A DNA stretch of 14,542 nucleotides from UBA1413 sp964461455. GTDB lineage: Bacteria; Bacteroidota; Bacteroidia; Bacteroidales; Prolixibacteraceae. The translations under genes were made by a program, and so were the position numbers. Positions within the stretch are counted from its first letter, which is position 1. Each line of letters starts with the position of its first letter. Positions 1 through 7,184 of the stretch are shown here, piece after piece. The notes beneath the pieces are model-generated. The model was not told where the DNA came from and did no database searches. It saw only the letters and a list, made by a program, of their open reading frames with translations. The stretch is from assembly GCA_964461455.1 (NCBI GenBank), contig CAYWUJ010000050.1:1-14542 (forward strand), given 5' to 3'.

Positions 1-1
1 C

Positions 2-55
2 GGCAATGAGGAAGCCACAAGAGAACTTGTGAGGAAGTATATTCACTGCCAGTAA
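2..55 (+). CDS. Possible C-terminal end of a gene entering from the left edge
   Basis: The frame starting at base 2 is open from the window edge and reads GNEEATRELVRKYIHCQ before a TAA at 53-55. The mix of charged residues looks protein-like, but 17 codons are too few to name a family. It lies upstream of the antitoxin gene on the same strand. It could equally be a chance open stretch. Confidence 0.25.
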   Translation, partial: GNEEATRELVRKYIHCQ

Positions 56-242
56 AAACGGACATCAGAAATAGGTATTCGGTGATCGGTGATCGCATAG
101 TCAACAGTCTGCCAAATTTCAGACTTGCTGTTAGGGTGATATGGCTACTTTCATGATGATTTCTGCTATCCATTCCATTGCTTTTCAAAAAATACTACAA
201 TTAATTAACGGCAATTCATTATTTCTGTAATAAAAGCATTCA
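56..242. other. AT-rich non-coding leader before the antitoxin gene
   Basis: No convincing gene is present. Visible structure is a 7-bp tandem repeat GGTGATC at 81-87 and 88-94, and an imperfect inverted repeat in which GTCTG (107-111) pairs with CAGAC (120-124), extended outward by AACA/TGTT with a bulge. The stretch just before 243 is very AT-rich and probably holds the promoter of the toxin-antitoxin pair. I could not fit a clean Bacteroidota -33/-7 promoter to it. Confidence 0.4.
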
Positions 243-479
243 ATGAGCACAGAAGAAATAAAGACAGCCCTCCATGAGAGCATAGAAAATATTGACGATA
301 ACGATTTTCTTTCCGCCTTGAAGCAAATTGTTGAAAAGAAATTTACTTTGCTGGAAAAACCGGAATTAACAGATTGGCAAGAAAAACGAATCGAGGAATC
401 TTATCGTCAATTTGAAGAGGGAAAAACATTCACCAATCATCAGGCTGACTTATTGGCAGAAAAATGGTTAAGCGAATAA
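243..479 (+). CDS. Antitoxin of a RelE/ParE-type toxin-antitoxin pair
   Basis: A 78-residue, strongly acidic, probably all-helical protein. The N-terminus (MSTEEIKTALHESIENIDD) and the C-terminal part with a WQEKRIEES segment and an LLAEKW ending resemble the small 'addiction module' antitoxins found next to RelE/ParE toxins in Bacteroidota. Such antitoxins use a C-terminal segment to wrap and inhibit the toxin and usually repress their own promoter. The gene overlaps the next gene by 16 bases, the coupling usual for such pairs. The ATG at 243 gives the expected family length. The gene appears complete although its partner is truncated. The assignment rests on context plus general sequence look, as no sharp motif defines this group. 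Confidence 0.7.
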   Translation: MSTEEIKTALHESIENIDDNDFLSALKQIVEKKFTLLEKPELTDWQEKRIEESYRQFEEGKTFTNHQADLLAEKWLSE

Positions 480-676
480 TCTGGTCTGCAAATGCCCTAT
501 CTGACCGTATTGACATCTTAAACTACTGGTACTTGCGGATTGGAAATAAGAATTACAGCCGGAAGCTTGACAATTCGCTTAAACATTTAATCAGCCATCT
601 GGCAAAATTTTCTGAGATGGGGCGAAAACTGGAGAACCTTAATGAGCGGTACTGTTGCAGTTATCCCTATAGATAA
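464..676 (+). pseudogene. RelE/ParE-type toxin, 3'-truncated
   Basis: The reading frame begins MVKRIIWSANALSDRIDILN, the typical opening of small RelE/ParE toxins (beta strand, then two helices, with W and Y residues in the NYW segment). It continues through the KFSEMGRKLEN turn and stops after only 70 residues, whereas family members run to about 95-100. The missing part is the last beta strands, which carry core and active-site residues in RelE-type ribonucleases. From about residue 63 the sequence (CCSYPYR) no longer looks like the family. There it runs into the antisense of the HEPN gene on the other strand, so the natural 3' end has been replaced. ParE toxins act on gyrase and RelE toxins cut mRNA on the ribosome; which applies here cannot be told. 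It is probably inactive. Confidence 0.7.
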
Positions 677-959
677 ACCATCATTCACAAGCTTCTTCAG
701 TTATCAGGCTTCTCAAAACGGCATGTCTGAAAACATCTTTGAACCTGAGTTTATCCACCTCTTTGGTAGAAGGAAAATAAGGTTTAAACACTTTACGGAG
801 CAGCTTTCCACTTTGCTCAAGAATAATCTCAATTTCCTTGATACACGCGGACCGGTATATATCATACTCAATATCAGAGGGAGTTACCTCTCTCATTCTT
901 TGATAGGCATTCTGCAATGTCTTAATGCAACGGTCGTAGTATTGAGTATCAATCATCAT
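642..959 (-). pseudogene. HEPN / HI0074-like (HepT-type) protein, decayed and 3'-truncated
   Basis: From the ATG at 959-957 the minus strand reads MMIDTQYYDRCIKTLQNAYQ and continues with IYRSACIKEIEIILEQSG and FKDVFRHAVLRSL. This is the helical HEPN protein called 'nucleotidyltransferase substrate binding protein, HI0074 family', normally about 130-140 residues and paired with a minimal nucleotidyltransferase (MNT). A TGA at 683-681 ends the frame after 92 residues. Reading on in the same frame gives WFIYRDNCNSTAH before a TAA at 641-639. This matches the conserved family stretch W..YRDNRN.TAH, so the TGA is an internal nonsense mutation and the catalytic-motif Arg of RX4H is Cys. Everything after the His is gone, and so is the MNT gene expected downstream. 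HEPN toxins of this group act as RNases or are AMP-modified by MNT antitoxins; this copy should be dead. Confidence 0.75.
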
Positions 960-1033
960 AATTCTTTAAAAATAATTCCAATAACGTTAATACTCCTTCT
1001 TCTACCATATAACAATATTCGCACTAGAATCCA

Positions 1034-2185
1034 CTATTTTCCGGTTATTTCGAGCACGATGACCTCAGGACGGCCGGAGGTGCGGATGGGGGGGCCCCAG
1101 GTGCCCACGCCGGGGGAAACGTAAAAATGGGTGTTCCCTATCTTACCGTAGCCTGCACTGATCTCAAAGATGGCTTTGGTGATGAAGTTGAAAGGCCAGA
1201 GCTGGCCGTGATGGGTATGCCCCGATACCTGCAGGTCGACCTGATTTTTGGCCACCTCCGAAAGGTGATAGGGCTGGTGGTCCATCACAATGACCGGACG
1301 GGAAGTATCGCTGTCTGCCAGCAGTTCCTGCAGGCTCTTCCTTTTTTCCCGGAACATCCGCTCCCCGGTGATGTCTTCCCTTCCGGCAACGACCACCCCC
1401 GAAGGTAACGTCACCGCACTGTCGCGTAAAACCCTGATGTGGTGATCCCCGAGGTACCGGGTGGCATCCCCTGAATGGCCGTAAAACTCATGATTTCCCA
1501 GGATGGCGAAGACCCCCTCCTTTGCCCTGAGGTTCTTCAGCAGGTCCCCCAGGTTGTTCCGGATGACCGGTCCCAGATCCTCATCAAAAATATCGCCAGC
1601 CATCAGGATCACATCGGCTTCCTGCCGGTTCATCAGCTCCACCAGCCTCTCCAGCCGGCCGTTGGCAATCATGATGCCCAGGTGAATATCGGAGACCAGC
1701 AGAGCTTTGTAGGTCCCTCCCGGCACCTCTTTGTCCAGCACCACCGGCTGATGCACCACCTTGGGATTCCGGGCGTTGAAAAAGCCCGCCACCAGGATCA
1801 GGGTAGTCACCCCATAGACGCCTGCGGTGATCCACCGCCCCTTTTCACTGGCCCACGGAAAGGAAAAGAAACCCTTCAGTCCGGGAATATGGCTGACTCC
1901 CCTGAGCACGTCAAAAAGCAGGAACAACAGGGTCAGGTAGACCATGGCGCCCAGCCAGAGGGAACCTGCTTTGATCACCACCTCGGCCACTCCCCCGGCG
2001 CCGGTGCGTTCCAGGATCCTTCCGGCCATGTAGCCCAGGGCCACCACCCAGAAGAGCACGATGGCCCCCCACCTGAGGGGCTGCTCCACCGGGAACAGGT
2101 TGCGGGTGCGGAAAAAAATATAGAGGTTGACCAGCGTCAACACCGTGAAGACGACAAGGAAGAATATCATATAAGCGTTTTTCAT
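1034..2185 (-). CDS. Membrane-anchored metallophosphoesterase
   Basis: A 383-residue protein in two halves. Residues 1-140 hold about four hydrophobic segments (roughly 5-25, 39-57, 70-95 and 118-136), so it is anchored in the inner membrane. Residues 155-383 are a calcineurin-like phosphoesterase domain with all its signature blocks: SDIHLG (165-170; D166, H168), GDIFDE (197-202; D198), GNHEF (230-234; N231, H232), a DHQP His (303) and SGHTHHGQLWP (321-331; H323, H325). These bind a two-metal centre that hydrolyses phosphoesters. The layout is like YkuE/YaeI-type enzymes, some of which cleave the pyrophosphate of UDP-diacylglucosamine or other lipid-linked substrates; the substrate here is unknown. 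The gene is complete, divergent from the pectate lyase gene, and ends right beside the AT-rich toxin-antitoxin relic. Confidence 0.9.
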   Translation of the reverse strand: MKNAYMIFFLVVFTVLTLVNLYIFFRTRNLFPVEQPLRWGAIVLFWVVALGYMAGRILERTGAGGVAEVVIKAGSLWLGAMVYLTLLFLLFDVLRGVSHIPGLKGFFSFPWASEKGRWITAGVYGVTTLILVAGFFNARNPKVVHQPVVLDKEVPGGTYKALLVSDIHLGIMIANGRLERLVELMNRQEADVILMAGDIFDEDLGPVIRNNLGDLLKNLRAKEGVFAILGNHEFYGHSGDATRYLGDHHIRVLRDSAVTLPSGVVVAGREDITGERMFREKRKSLQELLADSDTSRPVIVMDHQPYHLSEVAKNQVDLQVSGHTHHGQLWPFNFITKAIFEISAGYGKIGNTHFYVSPGVGTWGPPIRTSGRPEVIVLEITGK

Positions 2186-2369
2186 TTTATTGTATCAATC
2201 TGAAGGAGCTTCTGCATGTCAAAAGACAGCCCCAATTCCCGCCAAAAATAAACAGGAATTCCCCATCAAAGTTCATTTTACCCCAATAATCACGGTAAAC
2301 CCGCACTTTCCGGCCTTTCGGAGGTCAAAGAAAGAAACAGTCCGCTTTTTTTTGGTTATCTTGGGGGGT
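2186..2369. other. Divergent intergenic region between the phosphoesterase and pectate lyase genes
   Basis: These 184 bp must carry both promoters. The frame of the pectate lyase gene stays open back to 2190, but those 60 residues are basic and proline-rich without a signal peptide, so they are not taken as coding. AATTCC (2234-2239) and GGAATT (2255-2260) form a short inverted repeat. A T-run at 2346-2353 followed by TTATCTTGG (2355-2363) lies just before the ATG at 2370. It resembles a Bacteroidota -7 element (TAnnTTTG) only partly, so no promoter is called. Confidence 0.4.
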
Positions 2370-3875
2370 ATGAAAAGGGTGTGGCTGATAACAGCAGGGT
2401 TGGCCCTCCTCCTGTCGCTGCAGAGCAGGGAAGCCCCGGGTCAGGCAATGGGCATGGATGGGGGTGGTCCGGTGGGTTTTGCTTCCATCGGGGGAGACGG
2501 CTATGCCGGTCCGGTGACGGGAGGCGGAGAGCCGGCCACCAGCAGCAATGTGGTGACCATAACGGGACCGGCGGAATTCCCCAAGCTGGTATACCTGATT
2601 TATGACCGTAATAAGGCTTACCGTAACAAAGCCGACTACGGTACGGCAAAATATGCACCGCTGGTCCTTATTCTGGAAGAGGGGGTCTATCCCGAAGCCG
2701 CGGAAGTACCCAACAGCGGCAGCATATGGGGAAACAGCATGCTGGCCATCCAGGAACAGGGCGACCTGACCATCATCGGCCGTGGCGATGTGGTGCTGAA
2801 ATTCGGCATCAACGTGAAGCGGTCATGGAATGTGATCATCCGCAACATCACCTTTCAGGATTATTACGACGACGGCGTCAACATCGGCGAACCGGAGACC
2901 CATCACGTGTGGGTGGACCACTGTACTTTCGGGCACCCTACCACCCGGCCTGTCAACAAGGATCATCCCGACGGCGGCGTGGACATCAAGGATGGCGCCA
3001 GTTACATCACCGTTTCATGGTGTCATTTCCGCAACAGCTGGAAAACCGGACTGGTGGGGCACTCCGACAATAATGGAACGACCGATACCGGAAGGCTGAA
3101 GAGCACTTTTTATATGAATTATTACCTGAACACCCACTCCCGCCATCCGCGGGTGCGGTTCGGTGAGGTGCACGTGCTGAACAACACCTACGAAGGGGTC
3201 ACCAACTACGGCATCGCCGCGGCCAACCAGGCCCGGGTGGTCGCCGAAGGCAACTTCTTCCGCAATACGGTATGGCCCATGTATGCCGACCGCACCAAGG
3301 CCGACTTTACCGCCGTTTACGGCCCCTGGAGCTCCGAAACAGGAAATTACCCGGCAGCCGGACTGAAGCAATTCAACAACCTTTACGACGACAGCGGACT
3401 GACCAGAGTGTACACTGCGGCCGATATAAACCTCACCATGCTCAATCCCGGAAACAAATCGATCAGATTTGACGCGCTGAATGGTGACGCCATGTTTAAT
3501 CCCGGGGAGTATTACGCCTACTCTCCCGTTGATGCCGCGGCCGTCCCTGATCTGGTCAAAGCTTCTGCCGGGGCCGGGAAAGTCGATTTCTTCGTCCCGA
3601 CAGCCGCCACTCAGGAAATCAGAAACTCTCCCGCTCCCCTGTTCACCCTTTATCCCCACCCGGTCAGCGACCGGTTCACAGTCTCCGCACGCAGTGCCGG
3701 GGTGCTCTTCCTCCGCACCCTGTCAGGGGCCCTGGTTCTGCGTACAGAAGCCGCGGCCGGCCAGGCACACTTTTCGGCCCGGGAGCTCAGGCTCTCCCCG
3801 GGAATTTACCTCCTCACTATGCAAACCCCGGAACTGACCTTCACCCAAAAAGTGATTATCGCCGTCCAACAATAA
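2370..3875 (+). CDS. Secreted pectate lyase (polysaccharide lyase family 1) with T9SS sorting domain
   Basis: 501 residues from the ATG at 2370, chosen because it starts a signal peptide (MKRVWLITAGLALLLSLQS). After a glycine-rich linker, residues 58-300 form the right-handed beta-helix of PL1 enzymes, which cut polygalacturonate by calcium-dependent beta-elimination. Hallmarks are the ladder IIGRGDVVLKFG (135-146), VWVDHC (180-185), DGGVDIKDGASYITVSW (201-217) and RHPRVRFGEVHVLNN (258-272). R258 and R263 stand in the RxPxxR motif that supplies the catalytic Arg. Residues 425-501 are a type A T9SS C-terminal domain (LYPHPVSDRFTV, then SPGIYLL and a C-terminal beta strand), so the enzyme is exported across the outer membrane and probably attached to the surface. 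No SusC/SusD or other pectin genes are nearby. Pectate versus pectin preference cannot be read from sequence. Confidence 0.92.
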   Translation: MKRVWLITAGLALLLSLQSREAPGQAMGMDGGGPVGFASIGGDGYAGPVTGGGEPATSSNVVTITGPAEFPKLVYLIYDRNKAYRNKADYGTAKYAPLVLILEEGVYPEAAEVPNSGSIWGNSMLAIQEQGDLTIIGRGDVVLKFGINVKRSWNVIIRNITFQDYYDDGVNIGEPETHHVWVDHCTFGHPTTRPVNKDHPDGGVDIKDGASYITVSWCHFRNSWKTGLVGHSDNNGTTDTGRLKSTFYMNYYLNTHSRHPRVRFGEVHVLNNTYEGVTNYGIAAANQARVVAEGNFFRNTVWPMYADRTKADFTAVYGPWSSETGNYPAAGLKQFNNLYDDSGLTRVYTAADINLTMLNPGNKSIRFDALNGDAMFNPGEYYAYSPVDAAAVPDLVKASAGAGKVDFFVPTAATQEIRNSPAPLFTLYPHPVSDRFTVSARSAGVLFLRTLSGALVLRTEAAAGQAHFSARELRLSPGIYLLTMQTPELTFTQKVIIAVQQ

Positions 3876-4152
3876 GATTGCGGCCTTTCCTTCACCAACA
3901 GCCGGGGGAAAAGCAGGCCTCTCACCATGCCATAACGGCAGGGTGATGACCTCCCATCCCAAAGCGAACCCCCGTTCCGGCAGAGATCACGGCACGCCCG
4001 TGCCCTTGACCTCCGGTTTTCAAACCATGGATAGGTGATTAGGAGAAATCCCGTTGACTATTATACTATTGCGCGACGCTTGACCTACCGGAGCACAGCG
4101 AAGTCCGTCAGCTGACGAATTTACCTCGACCTGCCTGAGCGAAGCCAAGGCC
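3876..4152. other. Convergent intergenic region, no gene seen
   Basis: 277 bp between the ends of the pectate lyase and polymerase genes. No convincing intrinsic terminator was found for either gene. The right half holds a short AT-rich patch (about 4053-4070), a 12-bp perfect palindrome (4106-4117) and an imperfect direct repeat listed separately, and may be part of a dispersed intergenic element. Confidence 0.5.
4082..4144. repeat. Imperfect direct repeat flanking a 12-bp palindrome
   Basis: GACCTACCGGAGC (4082-4094) and GACCTGCCTGAGC (4128-4140) match at 11 of 13 positions, and each is followed by GAAG (4100-4103 and 4141-4144). Between them lies CGTCAGCTGACG (4106-4117), a perfect palindrome. 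The second copy ends nine bases before the polymerase stop codon. The GCGAAG-type wording resembles short dispersed intergenic repeats seen in some Bacteroidota genomes, but only this one locus is visible. Confidence 0.35.
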
Positions 4153-7092
4153 TTATTTCTCCCTCGGATCGCCCTGCAACGGCATTTTGGCCATCTTTTT
4201 AATCTCCAGCGAAGGATGGCCGAATTCCGTGGTCACCTTGCCCAGCAACAGGTAGACCCCTCTCCCCTTAAAGGGGTAGTCACGCAGGGAATCGGGAAAA
4301 TGAACGGTGTCAAAGAACTCCCCGAAGTGATCAAGGAAGCATCCGAAGTGCATGATTTCCGCCTTTGTGGTGCGCACATACTTGACATTGACCATCAATC
4401 CCAGCATCCTGACGGTCCGGCCTTCGTATGCCGCCAGGTTGTGGGCATGGATGTCGCTGCGCCAGCGGGTCTGAAGCATGTCGAAAAAAGTCATGGTCAC
4501 CGGAAATCCCAGCAATTCCAGCTCATCGTAGACCGCTTCCATGGGATTTTCCTCAAAGTGCGGAAGCTCAAAGTTTTTCTGTTCCCGCGGGAAGAGCTGG
4601 TGCTGCACCTGCAGGGTCCTTTTCCTGGTCATGAGCATATGCACCTCCCAGAGCAGGCGGGCTTTTGACTTGCCGGTAAAGCGAAGGGCCCCGATACGGA
4701 TCAGCAGGGTCATCTGTTCCCGGGGAAGGGGCACCCGGCTCACGAAATCGTCGAGGGTACAGAACGCCCCGAAACGCACCCTTTCATCCATAATCACCCC
4801 GGCCGTTTTCTCTTCCAGTCCGCTCAGCAGCCCCAGTCCCAGGAAGATGCTCTTCCCCTCAATGGTGGTCAGCTTCCCGCTGTGGTTGACACAGGGAAGT
4901 TCAATGCAGCCACCACAGCGGCGTGCCTCATTCACGTAAACCCAGGTCTGATAAAAACCCCCGAAATTGTTGATCACCGCCACCATGAATTCCAGGGGAT
5001 AGTAGGTCTTCAGGTAAAGACTCTGATAACTCTCCACGGCATAGGACGCCGAATGGGCCTTGGAAAAGGAGTAACCGGCGAAACTTTCGATCTGCCGCCA
5101 TACCTCGGCAGTGAGCTCCCCGGGATATCCCTTCAGGGCACAATTCTCGTGAAACTTCTCCACGATTTTCTGAAACTCTGCCTTTGACCGGTACTTGCCG
5201 CTCATCGCCCTGCGCAGCACATCGGCGTCGGCCAGGTCAAGACCGGCAAAATGGTGGCACACCTTCAGCACATCCTCCTGGTAAACCATAACCCCGTAAG
5301 TCTCCTCCAACTGCTCCTTCATCACCGGATGCAGGTATTCGATCTGGTCGGGATGGTGAAAACGGCGGATGTACTCACGCATCATGCCGCTTTTAGCCAC
5401 CCCCGGTCGGATGATGGAGCTGGCCGCCACCAGGGAGATGTAGTTGTCACACCGCAGCTTCTTCAGCAATCCCCGCATGGCCGGACTCTCGATATAAAAA
5501 CAGCCGGTGGTCTCCCCCGAACGGAGCTGCCTTTTCACCTGCTCATCCTTCTTGAAATCACCCACCCGGTGGATGTCGATATCGGCACCGCAGTTGCGGC
5601 GGATAATCTCTACACTCTCCCTGATATGGCCGATACCCCGCTGACTCAGAATGTCAATCTTCTCAAAGCCTATGGACTCAGCCACGTACATATCCCACTG
5701 GGTGGTCTGGAATCCCTTGGGGGGCATGTCCAGTGCCGTATAGTAATTGATGGGCTTCTCCGATATGAGGATCCCCCCGGCATGGATACTGCGGCTGCTG
5801 GGAAAATTATCCATCATCGCCCCGATGCGGAACATGCGCCGCGTCAGCTCGTTCTCGTTGAGGTTGTTTTCAGGCTCGTTGACCAGCATGTCGATCTCGC
5901 TTTTGGGCAAACCATATACCTTCCCCAGTTCCCGCAGGGTGGAACGCCCCTGAAAGGTGGTGATGGTCCCCAACAGCGCCGTATGTTTGGCACCATACCT
6001 TTTAAAGATGTAATCCTGGACCTCGTCACGCTCCTTCCACGAGAAATCGAGGTCGAAATCGGGAGGCGAAGAGCGCCTCGGATTGATAAACCGCTCAAAA
6101 TAGAGGTTCAGCTCAATGGGGTCGACATCGGTGATGCGCAGGCAATAGGCGACCACGCTATTGGCGCCGCTGCCCCGGCCGACATGGTAGAACCCGCGCC
6201 CCAGGGAATAACGGATGATGTCCCAGGTAATTAAAAAATAGGAGGAAAACCCCAGCCTGTCGATGATCTCCAGCTCATGACGCACCCGGTCAAGGGCTTC
6301 CCGGTCATTGCCATAGCGGTATTTCCAGCCATCCAGGGCCAGTTTCTCCAACAGGGCACGGTCATCATTCCGGCTACCCGTAAAAGTCTGCTTGTTCTTG
6401 ACCGTACCAAATTCGAAACTGACACTGCTCTCATCCAGGATACGCCGGGCATTCTGCAACAGTTCGGGGAAGTCGGCATACAATTCCAGTAGTTTGGGTT
6501 CCGGCATGAAAACCTCGTTATCGGGAGCCAGCATCCCATGGGTGAGCATGCTCAGCAGAATGTTATTGTCAATGGCCCTGAGATGCCGGTGCAACAGATA
6601 ATCCTCATCCCCGCCGAAGGTAACCGGCGCCCAGGCGACCATTTTCCGGTAGTCAGCCCTGGAGTAAAGTATCCGTAACCTGTTCAGGTCTGCAATCCTC
6701 ACCCCCAGGTACTCATTCTCACTGAGCTGCTCCAGCCGGCGACTCCCAAAGGGAAAAACAAACCATACGTTGGGAAGAAAAGGAGGCATCCCCGGAAATG
6801 GCTTCTTTCCGATCAGGTGCTGGCTCAGGAAATCATTCAGCTCATAAAACCCTTCATTGCTGCGGGCAATGCCGGTGTACATCAGCTGCTGGCCGTTGCG
6901 GAACTCCACCCCCGCCAAAGGCTTGATCCCCGCAGCCACAGCCTCCCTGAAAAAATCAAGGATCCCGGTGGAATTATTGATGTCGGTAAGCGCCATCGCC
7001 GTCACTCCCCTCCGGGAGGCCTCCCCCACCAACCTCTCCAACGATAACGTCCCGTAACACAAACTGAAATAACTGTGACAGTTAAGATACAT
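4153..7092 (-). CDS. dnaE: DNA polymerase III alpha subunit, short DnaE2/ImuC-like form
   Basis: A 979-residue C-family DNA polymerase, clearly shorter than replicative DnaE (about 1,150-1,200) and near the size of DnaE2/ImuC error-prone polymerases. Order: PHP domain (1-90), palm and fingers with GRGSGANS (305-312) and PDFDLDF (344-350; D345 and D347 as metal-binding Asps), the third palm Asp in FEKIDIL (D480), RPGVAKSG (562-569), MVYQEDV (602-608) and GYSFSKAHSASYA (673-685). A QHQLF pentapeptide (830-834) looks like a beta-clamp-binding motif, and an OB-fold follows at about 893-970. The PHP metal site is degenerate: NCH replaces the usual HxH at 4-6, and TDI replaces TDH at 36-38. The gene follows rsmF on the same strand after 92 bp. 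Its usual mutasome partners (imuA, imuB/dinB) are not in view. Paired palindromes upstream suggest regulated expression. The polymerase call is certain; the DnaE2-like role is inferred from length and domain layout. Confidence 0.9.
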   Translation of the reverse strand: MYLNCHSYFSLCYGTLSLERLVGEASRRGVTAMALTDINNSTGILDFFREAVAAGIKPLAGVEFRNGQQLMYTGIARSNEGFYELNDFLSQHLIGKKPFPGMPPFLPNVWFVFPFGSRRLEQLSENEYLGVRIADLNRLRILYSRADYRKMVAWAPVTFGGDEDYLLHRHLRAIDNNILLSMLTHGMLAPDNEVFMPEPKLLELYADFPELLQNARRILDESSVSFEFGTVKNKQTFTGSRNDDRALLEKLALDGWKYRYGNDREALDRVRHELEIIDRLGFSSYFLITWDIIRYSLGRGFYHVGRGSGANSVVAYCLRITDVDPIELNLYFERFINPRRSSPPDFDLDFSWKERDEVQDYIFKRYGAKHTALLGTITTFQGRSTLRELGKVYGLPKSEIDMLVNEPENNLNENELTRRMFRIGAMMDNFPSSRSIHAGGILISEKPINYYTALDMPPKGFQTTQWDMYVAESIGFEKIDILSQRGIGHIRESVEIIRRNCGADIDIHRVGDFKKDEQVKRQLRSGETTGCFYIESPAMRGLLKKLRCDNYISLVAASSIIRPGVAKSGMMREYIRRFHHPDQIEYLHPVMKEQLEETYGVMVYQEDVLKVCHHFAGLDLADADVLRRAMSGKYRSKAEFQKIVEKFHENCALKGYPGELTAEVWRQIESFAGYSFSKAHSASYAVESYQSLYLKTYYPLEFMVAVINNFGGFYQTWVYVNEARRCGGCIELPCVNHSGKLTTIEGKSIFLGLGLLSGLEEKTAGVIMDERVRFGAFCTLDDFVSRVPLPREQMTLLIRIGALRFTGKSKARLLWEVHMLMTRKRTLQVQHQLFPREQKNFELPHFEENPMEAVYDELELLGFPVTMTFFDMLQTRWRSDIHAHNLAAYEGRTVRMLGLMVNVKYVRTTKAEIMHFGCFLDHFGEFFDTVHFPDSLRDYPFKGRGVYLLLGKVTTEFGHPSLEIKKMAKMPLQGDPREK

Positions 7093-7094
7093 CT

Positions 7095-7136
7095 TTGATT
7101 ATATTTTAATCATTGTTCCGATTATAATATAATCAA
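7095..7136 (-). promoter_or_regulatory. Paired palindromes upstream of the polymerase gene, candidate operator
   Basis: Two nearly identical 15-bp palindromes, GATTATATTTTAATC (7097-7111) and GATTATAATATAATC (7120-7134), are centred 23 bp apart. Together they form a longer inverted repeat with 17-base arms (7095-7111 and 7120-7136) carrying one mismatch. The nearer site ends only four bases from the start codon. On the minus strand the far site contains TATAAT, so a protein bound here would cover a likely promoter. For a DnaE2-like gene a LexA-type SOS repressor is the natural guess, but Bacteroidota LexA boxes vary and no repressor gene is in view. A hairpin in the mRNA leader is the alternative. 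Confidence 0.45.
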
Positions 7137-7184
7137 TTCCTCACAACCATCAACAAATCGAAGAATATATTTTTTTTTACGGGA

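Noticed and set aside
642..1124. Open frame of 160 codons on the plus strand
   Set aside because: It is antisense to the HEPN gene and the end of the phosphoesterase gene, and has no recognisable protein features. The sense of 681-959 on the minus strand clearly matches a known family.
1475..2203. Long plus-strand frame of 242 codons
   Set aside because: It is the antisense shadow of the metallophosphoesterase, whose minus-strand frame carries every catalytic motif. The His/Gln-rich translation is typical of a shadow frame in GC-rich DNA.
2190..2369. 60-codon upstream extension of the pectate lyase gene
   Set aside because: It would bury the signal peptide inside the protein. The ATG at 2370 starts a proper signal peptide and the extension has no protein character.
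5251..6234. Plus-strand frame of 327 codons
   Set aside because: It lies wholly antisense to the polymerase core motifs, with no domain and a composition typical of an antisense frame.
7166..7180. T-run after the rsmF gene as a terminator
   Set aside because: The Ts lie on the plus strand, opposite to rsmF and dnaE transcription, and no stable stem precedes them.
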